Below are positions 25,899-34,190 of a stretch of 64,000 nt of DNA, piece by piece. Position 1 is the first letter of the stretch, and every line of letters begins with the position of its first letter. The position numbers and the translations under genes are program-made. The stretch is from an uncultured Lachnospiraceae bacterium (GTDB taxonomy: Bacteria > Bacillota > Clostridia > Lachnospirales > Lachnospiraceae), in the NCBI GenBank assembly GCA_947589055.1, contig CANPZL010000003.1:36760-100759 (forward strand), given 5' to 3'. A model generated the notes under the pieces. It did not search any database. It was not told the origin of the DNA and saw only the letters and a program-made list of their open reading frames with translations.

Positions 25899-26051
25899 AT
25901 GAAAGAGCGAATCTATAAGACAATTTCCCATACCGGTGTATGGAGCATGGTATTAGGAATTATCGTTATTTGTCTCAGCGTAGCTGGGGGTGTGGTTTTG
26001 ATCGTCAATGGAGCAAGGTTACTAAAGACAAAGTCGGAAATAATGTTTTAG
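25899..26051 (+). CDS. Small membrane protein of 50 aa, function unknown
   Basis: A short gene with a strong ribosome binding site (AGGAGG, 9 bases before ATG), 12 bases after pyrE. The protein starts MKERIYKTISHTGVWSMVLG, has one long hydrophobic segment (about 14-38, GIIVICLSVAGGVVLIVNGA) and ends RLLKTKSEIMF. It has the look of a conserved clostridial membrane peptide, and similar short proteins are familiar to me from Lachnospiraceae, but no function is known. A terminator follows 26 bases later. Confidence 0.78.
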   Translation: MKERIYKTISHTGVWSMVLGIIVICLSVAGGVVLIVNGARLLKTKSEIMF

Positions 26052-26077
26052 TTCAGAAATCAGATGTTACGGTAGAT

Positions 26078-26104
26078 AAGGGGAGGCATTGACTTCCCCT
26101 TTTA
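26078..26104 (+). terminator. Intrinsic terminator after the pyrE unit
   Basis: GGGGAGG (26080-26086) pairs with CTTCCCC (26093-26099) around a 6-base loop, followed by TTTTT. Confidence 0.8.
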
Positions 26105-26145
26105 TGTGAATATTTTTTAATAAAAAAAGTTAAACAGGAAGAAAG

Positions 26146-26631
26146 ATGGATAGCAGAAAAAGATTTCGTGTCATATGTCTGATCATTTTTATAATATATA
26201 TCATTGGAATCGTGTATTTTCTATTGCTGAGTGATATATATGGAAGAAGCAATGGATATACGGATTATCGGTACAATCTGATCCCATTTTTGGAAATTAA
26301 ACGATTTATGCACAGCTTTTTAAGTGATGGAAGCATAACATTTACGGATGTTTTTATAAATTTGGTGGGAAACGTAGTCGCATTCATTCCCTTTGGCGCC
26401 TTGATCCGCTGGGTCAGGAATTGTAAAACCGGTTTCCCGATCGCTGTTTTATATACATTTCTGTTCAGTCTCGCCATTGAATTGATTCAGTTTTTCACCA
26501 GGGTAGGGGTGTTTGATGTTGACGACCTGATCTTGAATACCTGCGGTGGAGCCATTGGATATATCTGCTATCGTATCCTTCGGTTTCTCGACAGAAGGAG
26601 GTATCGGAATGACAAAAAAGAAGAATCATAA
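26146..26631 (+). CDS. VanZ-like family membrane protein
   Basis: The 161-aa protein has four membrane segments and the VanZ family pattern: YRYNLIPFLEIKRF after the first helix, NLVGNVVAFIPFGALI, and FLFSLAIELIQFFTRVGVFDVDDLILNTCGG. VanZ gives low teicoplanin resistance in enterococci, but most homologues such as this are of unknown role and should not be read as resistance genes. The next gene overlaps its end by 23 bases. Confidence 0.88.
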   Translation: MDSRKRFRVICLIIFIIYIIGIVYFLLLSDIYGRSNGYTDYRYNLIPFLEIKRFMHSFLSDGSITFTDVFINLVGNVVAFIPFGALIRWVRNCKTGFPIAVLYTFLFSLAIELIQFFTRVGVFDVDDLILNTCGGAIGYICYRILRFLDRRRYRNDKKEES

Positions 26632-26935
26632 ACCATACCGGTTTAAGGACGTAAAGCATTCGCCGGATGGAATGCTCTCTTGCGGTCTGGCAGTGTTCTC
26701 GTTTCTAGGGCTGGCGTTTGCGTTTATTATAACGATTCGGGCAAGAGGACAAGCCGGCGGCTGGATTGGGCTTTTAGGCTTAGCGGCTTTTCTTTTTTCG
26801 ATTCTGGGACTGATTTTTGCCATTATAAGCTGGAAGGACGAAGAAGCCTCAGATATGTCGAAACGGGCTGGAACACTCTCAAATATTGCTTTGATTATTG
26901 TGAATGTTATTGTGATAATTCTGGGTTTTATTTGA
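26609..26935 (+). CDS. Small three-helix membrane protein (DUF6142-like)
   Basis: The 108-aa protein starts MTKKKNHKPYRFKDVKHSPD and has three hydrophobic segments, the middle ones rich in Gly and Leu. AGAAGGAGG precedes the ATG inside the end of the VanZ-like gene, so the two are translated together. The N-terminal KHSPDG motif and length suggest the DUF6142 family, from memory. Function unknown. Confidence 0.72.
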   Translation: MTKKKNHKPYRFKDVKHSPDGMLSCGLAVFSFLGLAFAFIITIRARGQAGGWIGLLGLAAFLFSILGLIFAIISWKDEEASDMSKRAGTLSNIALIIVNVIVIILGFI

Positions 26936-26972
26936 TTATTAGCACAAAAAGAAAGGATTGGAAAAAAGTGAT

Positions 26973-27557
26973 ATGACTCGTCTGGAACAACAAATGCAGT
27001 TTTTAATGGAAGTGGATAAGTTAAAGAGTGTTCAACGTCAAACATATCTGATTCATACCCATCGGCAGGAGAATGATGCAGAGCATTCTTGGCATCTGGC
27101 AATTATGTGTATGCTGTTAGAGGAATATTCGAATGCTAAGATTGATAAACTAAGGGTAATGGAGATGGTTCTGATACATGATATAGTTGAGATTGATGCA
27201 GGCGATACCTATGCTTATGATGTGAAAGGGAATGAAACAAAACGGGAACGGGAGCTTCAGGCGGCAAAACGTCTGTTTCAGATGCTGCCAGAGGATCAGG
27301 AGGTTTGGTTTTGGCAGCTTTTTAATGAATTTGAAGAGGGAAAGACGCCGGAGGCGAAATTTGCCAATTCGTTAGATAAGATTCAGCCGATTCTGCTTAA
27401 CGATGCGAATGGCGGGATTAGCTGGAGAGAACATGGGGTTTTGGAAAAACAGATAAGAGATCGGAATAAAAACACCCCGGAGGGATCGGAGACGTTATGG
27501 GCATATGCCGAGAAACGGATTGCAGAAAATGTAGACAAAGGAAATATACAGCGATAA
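26973..27557 (+). CDS. HD-domain hydrolase (YfbR/HDDC2-like)
   Basis: The 194-aa protein has the HD-domain metal ligands: His in DAEHSWHLA (first His and helix), the HD pair in LIHDIVEIDAGDTYAYD and a late Asp in NSLDKIQPI. HDDC2/YfbR members are 5'-deoxynucleotidases; this is the likely but unproved activity. The start is uncertain: ATG 26973 is taken, but GAAAGGA is 15 bases before it, and TTG 26958 lies right after that site. Confidence 0.82.
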   Translation: MTRLEQQMQFLMEVDKLKSVQRQTYLIHTHRQENDAEHSWHLAIMCMLLEEYSNAKIDKLRVMEMVLIHDIVEIDAGDTYAYDVKGNETKRERELQAAKRLFQMLPEDQEVWFWQLFNEFEEGKTPEAKFANSLDKIQPILLNDANGGISWREHGVLEKQIRDRNKNTPEGSETLWAYAEKRIAENVDKGNIQR

Positions 27558-27563
27558 TCCGTG

Positions 27564-27606
27564 AATAGTAAATCTTAAATAGAAAACATAAATAGTAAAT
27601 CTTAAA
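27564..27606. repeat. Direct repeat of 16 bases before the M29 peptidase gene
   Basis: AATAGTAAATCTTAAA occurs at 27564-27579 and again at 27591-27606. The gap is AT-rich with no other signal; it may be a recent duplication or a regulator site. Confidence 0.7.
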
Positions 27607-27638
27607 ATCTTAGAAAGCAGGAAAAAAGGAAGCAGAAT

Positions 27639-29699
27639 ATGGATGGGAATGACTTAATGCAGGAGAAGGATGGTATTGAAGAACGACTGGTTCTGGCATG
27701 GGATCGGATTTTGGAAATCCCACATGAACAGATAATAAAACAGCCATATCGAGATTATTTTCAGGAGATGGCACGCTACCTTTTGACAGGGAAGGAACAG
27801 ATGCATACATCCTATACGGATTATACCCTTGAAGAGCTTCAGCAGATGAATCAGAACATGTATGGAGATCTTCTGCCGGAAGCATATGAAACAAGCTATG
27901 GGAATCCGGCCTGGGCAGTGAAACAGATGGGCGAAGGTTATGGCCCTATGCTGTCCTTTTTATATGCGGAGTTAAAGGGAGTACCGAACTATGCTAAAAA
28001 TGCGAGAAAATTAGAGCTGGTATCCTTTTTAGAGTTGTTCGTCCAGATTTATAACTGTTTTGAACATGAAGAAGAAATAACGCCTAGACAGCTTCGGCAA
28101 ATCATTTATGAATTTTATTATGACAACTGCGATATTTTGATACCATACCGCATTCGGGAACAGTACGATAACCGTCTGGATCGCTGGATTCGACTGGTAG
28201 AGGAAAGCGACCTGATGGACTTACGGTATCTGTATGCGTACGGTGAATATATTTCGGAGTATGAGTTAAGGACCGCAGCCTTTTTGAACCAAATGCCGGA
28301 GGCGGAGATAGAAGCACTTGCCTTTACCTATACGGACGGATACCGGGAAGGGTTTGAAATTGCAGGAATTGATTTAACGAAGAAAAAATATGTCGGTCTC
28401 CAATATGCTATCGGACAGGAACGGATCGTTCGTTCTGCAATAAAACAATTTCGGGCGTTGGGATTAGAACCTGTAATCTATTGTCCGCCGCTTAGCCGCA
28501 TCAACCAAAAGCAAAACCAGAGAGCCGGTATTACCGGAACGCCGGTAAACCGGCAGTATGCTTATGATCATCGTTTTGATGAAGGACTTTACCTGGATAA
28601 GGCTTTCATGGAGCGAAAACTAGAGGTGTTAGCAAATAGCTACGCAGCCTGCAAAAACTTGACAGAGCTTTTTGCAGGACCGGCAGTTATGGAAACCTTT
28701 GGAGAAACGCCTTTTGAGCCAATATCCAAAAAGGACTGTATTACCCTTAGTGATAAGCAGGAAAAGCTTTCAGTGGAATATACATCACTGGCAGGCAGAA
28801 TTGTGAATCAATATATAAACAGAAAAGAATATAGTTTTACGATTATTGCATATCCTTCTCCGGAGATCGGAGAGGATTTTGAGGAGATTTTTCGGGAAAC
28901 CGTGAAGGTAAATACCTTAGATAAAAAGCTGTATCGTCAGATACAGGAAACGATGATCGAGGAGCTGAATCAGGCAAAAGAGGTATGGGTTCTGGGAGCA
29001 AAGGGGAATCAGACCAATATTCGGGTACAACTGCATCCGCTGGAACATCCGGATAAAGAAACGAATTTTGAAAATTGTCTGGCAGATGTAAATATACCGG
29101 TTGGTGAGGTGTTTACTTCTCCTCGTCTAACCGGAACAAATGGTTTATTAAACGTGAGTGAAGTATTTTTAAACGGTTTGAAATTCGTGAATCTAAAAAT
29201 CTGGTTTGAGAATGGAATGATACAGCGGTATACCTGTGATAATTTTTCAACGGAAGCGGAAAATATACGCTTTATCAAGGAAAATCTATTAGCAAACCGG
29301 GAAACGCTTCCAATCGGTGAATTTGCCATTGGTACAAACACGACCGCTTATGTAATGGCAAATCGTTTTAATATCGTGTATAAGCTGCCGATATTGATCG
29401 TAGAAAAAATGGGACCTCATTTTGCAGTGGGAGATACCTGCTATAGCTATAGCGAGGACAACCGGCTGTTTAATCCGGATGGAAAGGAAATCGTAGCAAA
29501 GGATAATGAATGTTCCATTCAACGAACAGAAAATCCGGCAGAGGCGTATTTTAACTGCCATACGGATATTACGATTCCCTATGATGAAATCGGACGAATC
29601 GTATCAGTACATTCCGACGGAACGCAGAGGGATATTATAAAAGATGGCAGATTTGTACTGAAAGGAACGGAACCCTTAAATCTCCCGTTTCAGAAATAA
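27639..29699 (+). CDS. Aminopeptidase of family M29 with long N-terminal extension
   Basis: The last ~370 residues of this 686-aa protein match the M29 (AmpS/PepS, thermophilic) aminopeptidase fold: GEVFTSPRLTGTNG with the first Glu ligand, LPIGEFAIGTNT with a second Glu, GPHFAVGDTCYSY with His and Tyr, and CHTDITIPYD with the His-x-Asp pair. These match the metal ligands of the family. The first ~300 residues are not part of the classic enzyme (about 410 aa) and hold no motif that I recognise; they are mostly helical and acidic. There is no signal peptide, so it is cytoplasmic. AAGGAAG precedes the ATG. Confidence 0.82.
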   Translation: MDGNDLMQEKDGIEERLVLAWDRILEIPHEQIIKQPYRDYFQEMARYLLTGKEQMHTSYTDYTLEELQQMNQNMYGDLLPEAYETSYGNPAWAVKQMGEGYGPMLSFLYAELKGVPNYAKNARKLELVSFLELFVQIYNCFEHEEEITPRQLRQIIYEFYYDNCDILIPYRIREQYDNRLDRWIRLVEESDLMDLRYLYAYGEYISEYELRTAAFLNQMPEAEIEALAFTYTDGYREGFEIAGIDLTKKKYVGLQYAIGQERIVRSAIKQFRALGLEPVIYCPPLSRINQKQNQRAGITGTPVNRQYAYDHRFDEGLYLDKAFMERKLEVLANSYAACKNLTELFAGPAVMETFGETPFEPISKKDCITLSDKQEKLSVEYTSLAGRIVNQYINRKEYSFTIIAYPSPEIGEDFEEIFRETVKVNTLDKKLYRQIQETMIEELNQAKEVWVLGAKGNQTNIRVQLHPLEHPDKETNFENCLADVNIPVGEVFTSPRLTGTNGLLNVSEVFLNGLKFVNLKIWFENGMIQRYTCDNFSTEAENIRFIKENLLANRETLPIGEFAIGTNTTAYVMANRFNIVYKLPILIVEKMGPHFAVGDTCYSYSEDNRLFNPDGKEIVAKDNECSIQRTENPAEAYFNCHTDITIPYDEIGRIVSVHSDGTQRDIIKDGRFVLKGTEPLNLPFQK

Positions 29700-29714
29700 A
29701 GAATCCGGCATAAG

Positions 29715-29752
29715 ACAGGGCATTCCGATTGCGTCGGAATGCCCTGTTTTTC
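29715..29752 (+). terminator. Strong intrinsic terminator after the M29 gene
   Basis: A perfect 14-bp stem (ACAGGGCATTCCGA with its complement, 5-base loop) is followed by TTTTT. Confidence 0.95.
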
Positions 29753-29781
29753 CTGTAATATCAAGTATTAGAATGTGAAGA

Positions 29782-30786
29782 TTATTCCAGCGCTTTTTCC
29801 GCATAACTGGTATCGACCAGATCCTCATAAGGGGCGAACTCTTCTAATTCGCCGGCTTCATTCAGAATATTTTCCAAAAGCAGGAAGCTGTCTTCCTCGA
29901 AGATTAAGTTATCCTTCCATGTATCCTGCTCTGCATAACGTTCTACGATAATGGTCAGCGTTTCGATGTCAGTCTCTTCAAACTGTGGAGCGATAACCTC
30001 TGCGATTTCCTGTGGTGTATGACTGTTTACATAATCCATACCTTTTTGCAGTGCATTGGTAAAACTCTGGATAATCTCCGGGTGCGCTTCGATAAAGCTT
30101 TTCTTAGCACAGTATGCGGTATAAGGAACATAGCCGCTGTCTACGCCAAGAGAAGCCACAACATAGCCTGCGCCCTGTTGTTCCAATGCTGTAGCGGAAG
30201 GCTCGAATTCAACCGTATAATCTCCGGCGCCTCCTGCGAATGCACCGGAGGTATTGCCGAAATCAATATTTTGGACTAAGGTTACGTCTTTGGCAGGATC
30301 AATATCATTTAATTTCAGAATATATTCCAATACCATTTCCGGCATACCGCCCGGACGCCCGCCGATGATCTCCTTTCCTATCAGATCGGACCATTGGAAA
30401 TTATCGGTGTTTTCACGGGCAACCAGAAAGTTACCGGCACGCTGGGTCAGCTGTGCAAAGTTTACAGCATAATCCTCCGCACCCTCATTATAGAGATAAA
30501 TGGAAGATTCCGAACCCATAAAACCAATATCTGCTTCTCCGGCGACCATTGCACTCATAGTTTTGTCAGCCCCGAAGCCGGTTACCAGTTCCAGATTGAT
30601 TCCTTCTTCTTCAAAGTACCCTAATTCAATGGCAACATATTGAGGGGCATAGAAAATGGAATGAGCAACTTCATTTAAGGTGACTGTCGTCAATTCCTCC
30701 TGTTTCCGTCCGCATCCGCTTAAGCAGCAGGACAGGAATACAAAGGCACAAAAGACCGCTGTGATTCTTTTGATTTTGCGTAACAT
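29782..30786 (-). CDS. ABC-type substrate-binding lipoprotein (NMT1/SsuA/ThiY-like), no transporter genes beside it
   Basis: The 334-aa protein has a lipoprotein signal ending CCLSGC (Cys25) and a periplasmic-binding-protein type II fold of the NMT1/THI5 group: NEVAHSIFYAPQYVAIELG at the start, MSAMVAGEADIGFMGS, GKEIIGGRPGGMPEMVLEYI. Members bind thiamine precursors, sulfonates, nitrate or nucleobase-like ligands; the ligand cannot be told here. No permease or ATPase gene is adjacent. The start at 30786 has AGGAG just before it; an upstream in-frame ATG is not needed. Its promoter region is shared with the divergent purE. Confidence 0.85.
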   Translation of the reverse strand: MLRKIKRITAVFCAFVFLSCCLSGCGRKQEELTTVTLNEVAHSIFYAPQYVAIELGYFEEEGINLELVTGFGADKTMSAMVAGEADIGFMGSESSIYLYNEGAEDYAVNFAQLTQRAGNFLVARENTDNFQWSDLIGKEIIGGRPGGMPEMVLEYILKLNDIDPAKDVTLVQNIDFGNTSGAFAGGAGDYTVEFEPSATALEQQGAGYVVASLGVDSGYVPYTAYCAKKSFIEAHPEIIQSFTNALQKGMDYVNSHTPQEIAEVIAPQFEETDIETLTIIVERYAEQDTWKDNLIFEEDSFLLLENILNEAGELEEFAPYEDLVDTSYAEKALE

Positions 30787-30890
30787 ATTAACTCCTGATT
30801 CATAAGGATTTACACATATTATATTCAGAAGTGGAGAAAATGACATTCTATTCTGATCAGGAGCTGACAGAAAGAAACTTGGAAAAAAGA

Positions 30891-30919
30891 TTGAAAAGTG
30901 GACAGGAATGCTATAGAAT
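30891..30919 (+). promoter_or_regulatory. Possible promoter of purE-purC
   Basis: TTGAAA (30891-30896) and TAGAAT (30914-30919) are 17 apart; TATAGA is an alternative -10 box. No purine riboswitch or PUR box was seen. Confidence 0.4.
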
Positions 30920-30950
30920 GAGAGAGATTACAAAGGAAAGGAATGAGGTT

Positions 30951-31439
30951 ATGAAGGCAGCTGTCATTATGGGCTCGACCAGTGATCTATCCAAGGTAGA
31001 GCCGGCGATAGAGATTCTGAAGAGATATGGCGTTGAAGTCGAGGTACGGTGCTTATCCGCACATCGGGCGCATGTGGGATTATCCGCTTTTATGAAAGAA
31101 GTAAATGAAAATGGTACGGAGGTAGTTATCACAGCGGCAGGAATGGCGGCGGCGTTACCGGGAGTAGTGGCTTCTCAGACGGTACTACCCGTGATCGGAA
31201 TTCCGCTTTCCGGATCTGTGTTGGATGGAATGGATGCATTGTATTCCATCGTCCAGATGCCTTCCGGGATACCAGTTGCAACGGTGGCGATCAATGGAAG
31301 TAAAAATGCGGCATATCTTGCAATTCAGATTATGGCAGTCAAGCATCCGGAGATTCGGGAAAAACTACTGATGGAGCGTAAAGAAATGGAAGTATCGGCG
31401 GAAGAAGCAAATAAAACGGTAATGGAAAAATTCAAATAA
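30951..31439 (+). CDS. purE: N5-carboxyaminoimidazole ribonucleotide mutase
   Basis: Class I PurE, 162 aa, converts N5-CAIR to CAIR in purine synthesis. Signatures: MGSTSDLSKVEPA, VRCLSAHRAH with the catalytic His, AGMAAALPGVVAS and IGIPLSGSVLDGMDAL. ATG 30951 gives the usual N terminus MKAAVIMGS; the upstream open frame lacks similarity. purC follows after 13 bases. No purK is present nearby. Confidence 0.96.
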   Translation: MKAAVIMGSTSDLSKVEPAIEILKRYGVEVEVRCLSAHRAHVGLSAFMKEVNENGTEVVITAAGMAAALPGVVASQTVLPVIGIPLSGSVLDGMDALYSIVQMPSGIPVATVAINGSKNAAYLAIQIMAVKHPEIREKLLMERKEMEVSAEEANKTVMEKFK

Positions 31440-31452
31440 AGGAGATAAACAA

Positions 31453-32157
31453 ATGGGAAAGCTGTTATATGAAGGAAAAGCAAAGCAGGTATTGGAAGGA
31501 GATAATGAGAATGAGTACATCATCCACTATAAGGATGATGCTACAGCGGGCAATGGCGTAAAGCATGATCAATTCGAAGGAAAGGGAGTACTGAATAATA
31601 CGATTTCCTGCATCATTTTTGATATGCTGGAGGAAGCAGGGATCAAAACCCATATGATTGAAAAGCTGAATGACCGGGATATACGGGTAAGAAAGGTTGA
31701 GATCTTCCCGTTAGAGGTAATTATCCGGAATATTACGACGGGGTCATTTTGTAAACGATTGGGGGCGCCGGAAGGAATCGTTTTGGACGAGCCGATTTTT
31801 GAAATGAGCTATAAAAACGATGAATACGGGGATCCGCTGATTAACGACGATCATGCGGTAGCCTTAAAGCTGGCGACTAGAGAAGAACTGGCATACATTA
31901 AAACGACCACCTTAAAGATTAACGAGCTTTTGAAAGCATTTTTCCTGAAATTCAACTTAAAGCTGGTAGATTTTAAAGTAGAATTCGGTAAAACGGCTGA
32001 CGGAGAGATCCTTCTGGCAGATGAGATTTCACCGGATTCCTGCAGATTATGGGACGTGGATACGAACCAGAAGTATGATAAGGATGTGTTCCGTCAGGAT
32101 ATTGGGGATCTGATTGAAACTTACAAAGAAGTTCTTGCCCGTATGCAAGGAAAATAA
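31453..32157 (+). CDS. purC: Phosphoribosylaminoimidazole-succinocarboxamide synthase
   Basis: SAICAR synthetase, 234 aa. It starts MGKLLYEGKAKQVLEGDNEN, and shows KDDATAGNG, VIIRNITTGSFCKR, and the ADEISPDSCRLWD active-site segment. AAGGAG precedes the ATG. Together with purE it carries out consecutive steps of purine synthesis. Confidence 0.97.
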   Translation: MGKLLYEGKAKQVLEGDNENEYIIHYKDDATAGNGVKHDQFEGKGVLNNTISCIIFDMLEEAGIKTHMIEKLNDRDIRVRKVEIFPLEVIIRNITTGSFCKRLGAPEGIVLDEPIFEMSYKNDEYGDPLINDDHAVALKLATREELAYIKTTTLKINELLKAFFLKFNLKLVDFKVEFGKTADGEILLADEISPDSCRLWDVDTNQKYDKDVFRQDIGDLIETYKEVLARMQGK

Positions 32158-32183
32158 ATATATCTATAGCGGAAAGACCAGAG

Positions 32184-32222
32184 GAGCAGAATGCAAATCA
32201 AGTGCGTTCTGCTCTTGAATTT
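32184..32222 (+). terminator. Intrinsic terminator after purC
   Basis: The stem GAGCAGAATGC / GCGTTCTGCTC (one G-T pair) has a 9-base loop and is followed by a weak T run. It overlaps the -35 box of the amylase promoter. Confidence 0.7.
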
Positions 32223-32243
32223 TGGCATGGAGTAGGGTATAGT
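32215..32243 (+). promoter_or_regulatory. Promoter of the alpha-amylase gene
   Basis: TTGAAT, 17 bases, TATAGT, 64 bases before the start codon. No CcpA (cre) site was recognised. Confidence 0.7.
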
Positions 32244-32306
32244 TAAAGTAGTTGGCAGTTTAAAGCCTTAAAGTGTTTGGAGAAAAAGGATACGGAGGAG
32301 AAACAT

Positions 32307-33776
32307 ATGAGTCAGAATGGGTTAATGATGCAGTATTTTGAATGGTATCTGCCGGAAGATGCTTCCCTTTGGAAAACAGTAAAGGAAAATGCATCAAAGC
32401 TGAAAACGATGGGCGTTACCGCCCTGTGGCTTCCGCCGGCTTATAAGGGAGCGCAGGGAATCAAGGACGTAGGGTACGGCGCCTATGACCTGTATGACTT
32501 GGGAGAATTTGATCAGAAGGGAACCGTACCTACCAAATACGGGACAAAAAAAGAATATCTGGAAGCCGTTGCCGCTTTACAGGCGAAGGGAATTGATGTG
32601 TATGCAGATATTGTGCTGAACCATAAAATGGGTGCAGACGAAACGGAGCAGGTAACTGCCGAAGAATTTAACGCCTGTAATCGGAATCAGATGATTGGTG
32701 ATAAAAAAGTGATTCTTGGCTGGACAAAGTTTACGTTTCCCGGCAGAAATGGAAAATACTCCAAATTCACATGGAACTGGAATCATTTTGACGGAATTGA
32801 CTGGGATCAGGATGCTCAGAAAAATGCGATTTATAAGTTTACCGGTAAAAACTTTGACGAGGAAGTGGATGATGAAAACGGAAACTATGACTATCTGATG
32901 GGATCGGATCTGGATTTTGGCAACCCGGAGGTTGAGCAGGAACTCTATCGCTGGGGAGAATGGTACTTAAATACAACAGGAGTAAACGGAATGCGGCTGG
33001 ATGCGGTCAAGCATATCGGCAGCAGTTTCTATCGTAAATGGCTGCCTTCAATGCGGAAAATCACCGGAAAAGAGCTGTTTACAGTAGGAGAATACTGGCA
33101 TTGGGACGTGCGGCATCTGGAATCCTATCTGGAGAAAGTAGACTACGCTATGAGCTTGTTTGACGTGCCGCTTCATCTTCATTTGCATGACGCTTCCAAA
33201 GCACACGGAAACTATGATTTGAGAACGATATTTGATAATACTTTAGTAGCGAGCCGTCCTATGCATGCGGTTACGTTTGTAGATAATCATGACAGTCAGC
33301 CGGGACAGGCATTGGAGTCATGGGTGGAGGATTGGTTTAAACCCATGGCGTATGCATTGATCCTGTTACGGGAAAGCGGTTATCCCTGTTTGTTTTATGG
33401 TGACTATGCAGGAATTCCACATAATAATATACCGCCTATGAAGCCGGTCTTGGATAAACTTTTAAAGCTGCGTAAGAAATATGCGTATGGTCCCCAGCAT
33501 GATTATCTGGATGATCCCAATGTGATCGGCTGGACCAGAGAGGGAGATGAGACGCATAAAGGATCTGGCTGTGCTGTGATTCTTTCAGATGGAACGGGTG
33601 GAACGAAGCGGATGTATATTGGTAAACAGTATGCAGGAAAGCATTTTGTTGATGAAATGAAGAACGCAAAATATAATATAAAGATTGACGAGGAAGGATT
33701 TGGCAACTTTTATGTCAACCGAGCGGCAGTCGCAGTCTGGATACAGAAAGAACTGAAGCCGAGAAATGAAAAATAG
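32307..33776 (+). CDS. Cytoplasmic alpha-amylase, GH13 family
   Basis: The 489-aa protein has the four GH13 regions: DIVLNHKMGADE (I), GMRLDAVKHI with the nucleophile Asp (II), TVGEYWHWD with the acid Glu (III) and FVDNHDSQ (IV). The start GLMMQYFEWYLPEDASLW and the lack of a signal peptide match the intracellular GH13_5 amylases such as AmyS-like enzymes, which act on imported maltodextrins or glycogen. GGAGGAG precedes the ATG at 32307. The yerC-like gene follows. Confidence 0.94.
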   Translation: MSQNGLMMQYFEWYLPEDASLWKTVKENASKLKTMGVTALWLPPAYKGAQGIKDVGYGAYDLYDLGEFDQKGTVPTKYGTKKEYLEAVAALQAKGIDVYADIVLNHKMGADETEQVTAEEFNACNRNQMIGDKKVILGWTKFTFPGRNGKYSKFTWNWNHFDGIDWDQDAQKNAIYKFTGKNFDEEVDDENGNYDYLMGSDLDFGNPEVEQELYRWGEWYLNTTGVNGMRLDAVKHIGSSFYRKWLPSMRKITGKELFTVGEYWHWDVRHLESYLEKVDYAMSLFDVPLHLHLHDASKAHGNYDLRTIFDNTLVASRPMHAVTFVDNHDSQPGQALESWVEDWFKPMAYALILLRESGYPCLFYGDYAGIPHNNIPPMKPVLDKLLKLRKKYAYGPQHDYLDDPNVIGWTREGDETHKGSGCAVILSDGTGGTKRMYIGKQYAGKHFVDEMKNAKYNIKIDEEGFGNFYVNRAAVAVWIQKELKPRNEK

Positions 33777-33821
33777 ATCAAGGCCGATACGACAGGTAGA
33801 AAAGCGGGAAGAGGTGGGACT

Positions 33822-34124
33822 GTGGGAAAAACCATTCATACAGAAGCAGTTGAGCTGTTGTTTGACGCAATGAGTACCCTGAAAACAAAAAAAGAATATT
33901 ATGCTTTTTTTGAAGATTTATGTACGGTAAATGAAGTGCTCTCCATGGCACAGCGGATTGATGTGGCAAAAAAGCTGGAGGAGGGAAAGACATATCTTGA
34001 TGTTACCAGATCGACTGGCGCTTCAACCGCAACGATAAGCCGGGTAAACCGTATGTTAAATTACGGGACGGATGGCTTGAAGCTTGCTTTAGAACGATTG
34101 GGAGAAACGGAATCCGGGGAATGA
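33822..34124 (+). CDS. YerC/YecD-type TrpR-family DNA-binding protein, GTG start
   Basis: The 100-aa protein has a TrpR-like helix-turn-helix (MAQRIDVAKKLEEG, then STGASTATISRVNRMLNYG). YerC homologues are conserved in Firmicutes; the best studied binds DNA, but its ligand and full regulon are not clear. GTG 33822 is preceded by GAGGTGG; no ATG fits. It may share the amylase transcript. Confidence 0.9.
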   Translation: MGKTIHTEAVELLFDAMSTLKTKKEYYAFFEDLCTVNEVLSMAQRIDVAKKLEEGKTYLDVTRSTGASTATISRVNRMLNYGTDGLKLALERLGETESGE

Positions 34125-34142
34125 TGGGATTTCTCATAAAGT

Positions 34143-34190
34143 AAGGCCCTGAGGGAGAATATGGTTACTCCCTGTCAGGGCCTTGTTTTA
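34143..34190. terminator. Terminator between convergent yerC-like and DUF1836 genes
   Basis: AAGGCCCTGA pairs with TCAGGGCCTT, with inner GGGAG/CTCCC pairing. T-rich sequence lies on the plus side and A-rich sequence on the other, so it may work in both directions. Confidence 0.8.

Noticed and set aside
26146..26631. Glycopeptide resistance determinant (vanZ)
   Set aside because: It is a common VanZ-like membrane protein without other van genes; resistance is not supported.
27564..27606. CRISPR-like array
   Set aside because: There are only two 16-base repeats with an 11-base gap. No array or cas gene is present anywhere in the window.
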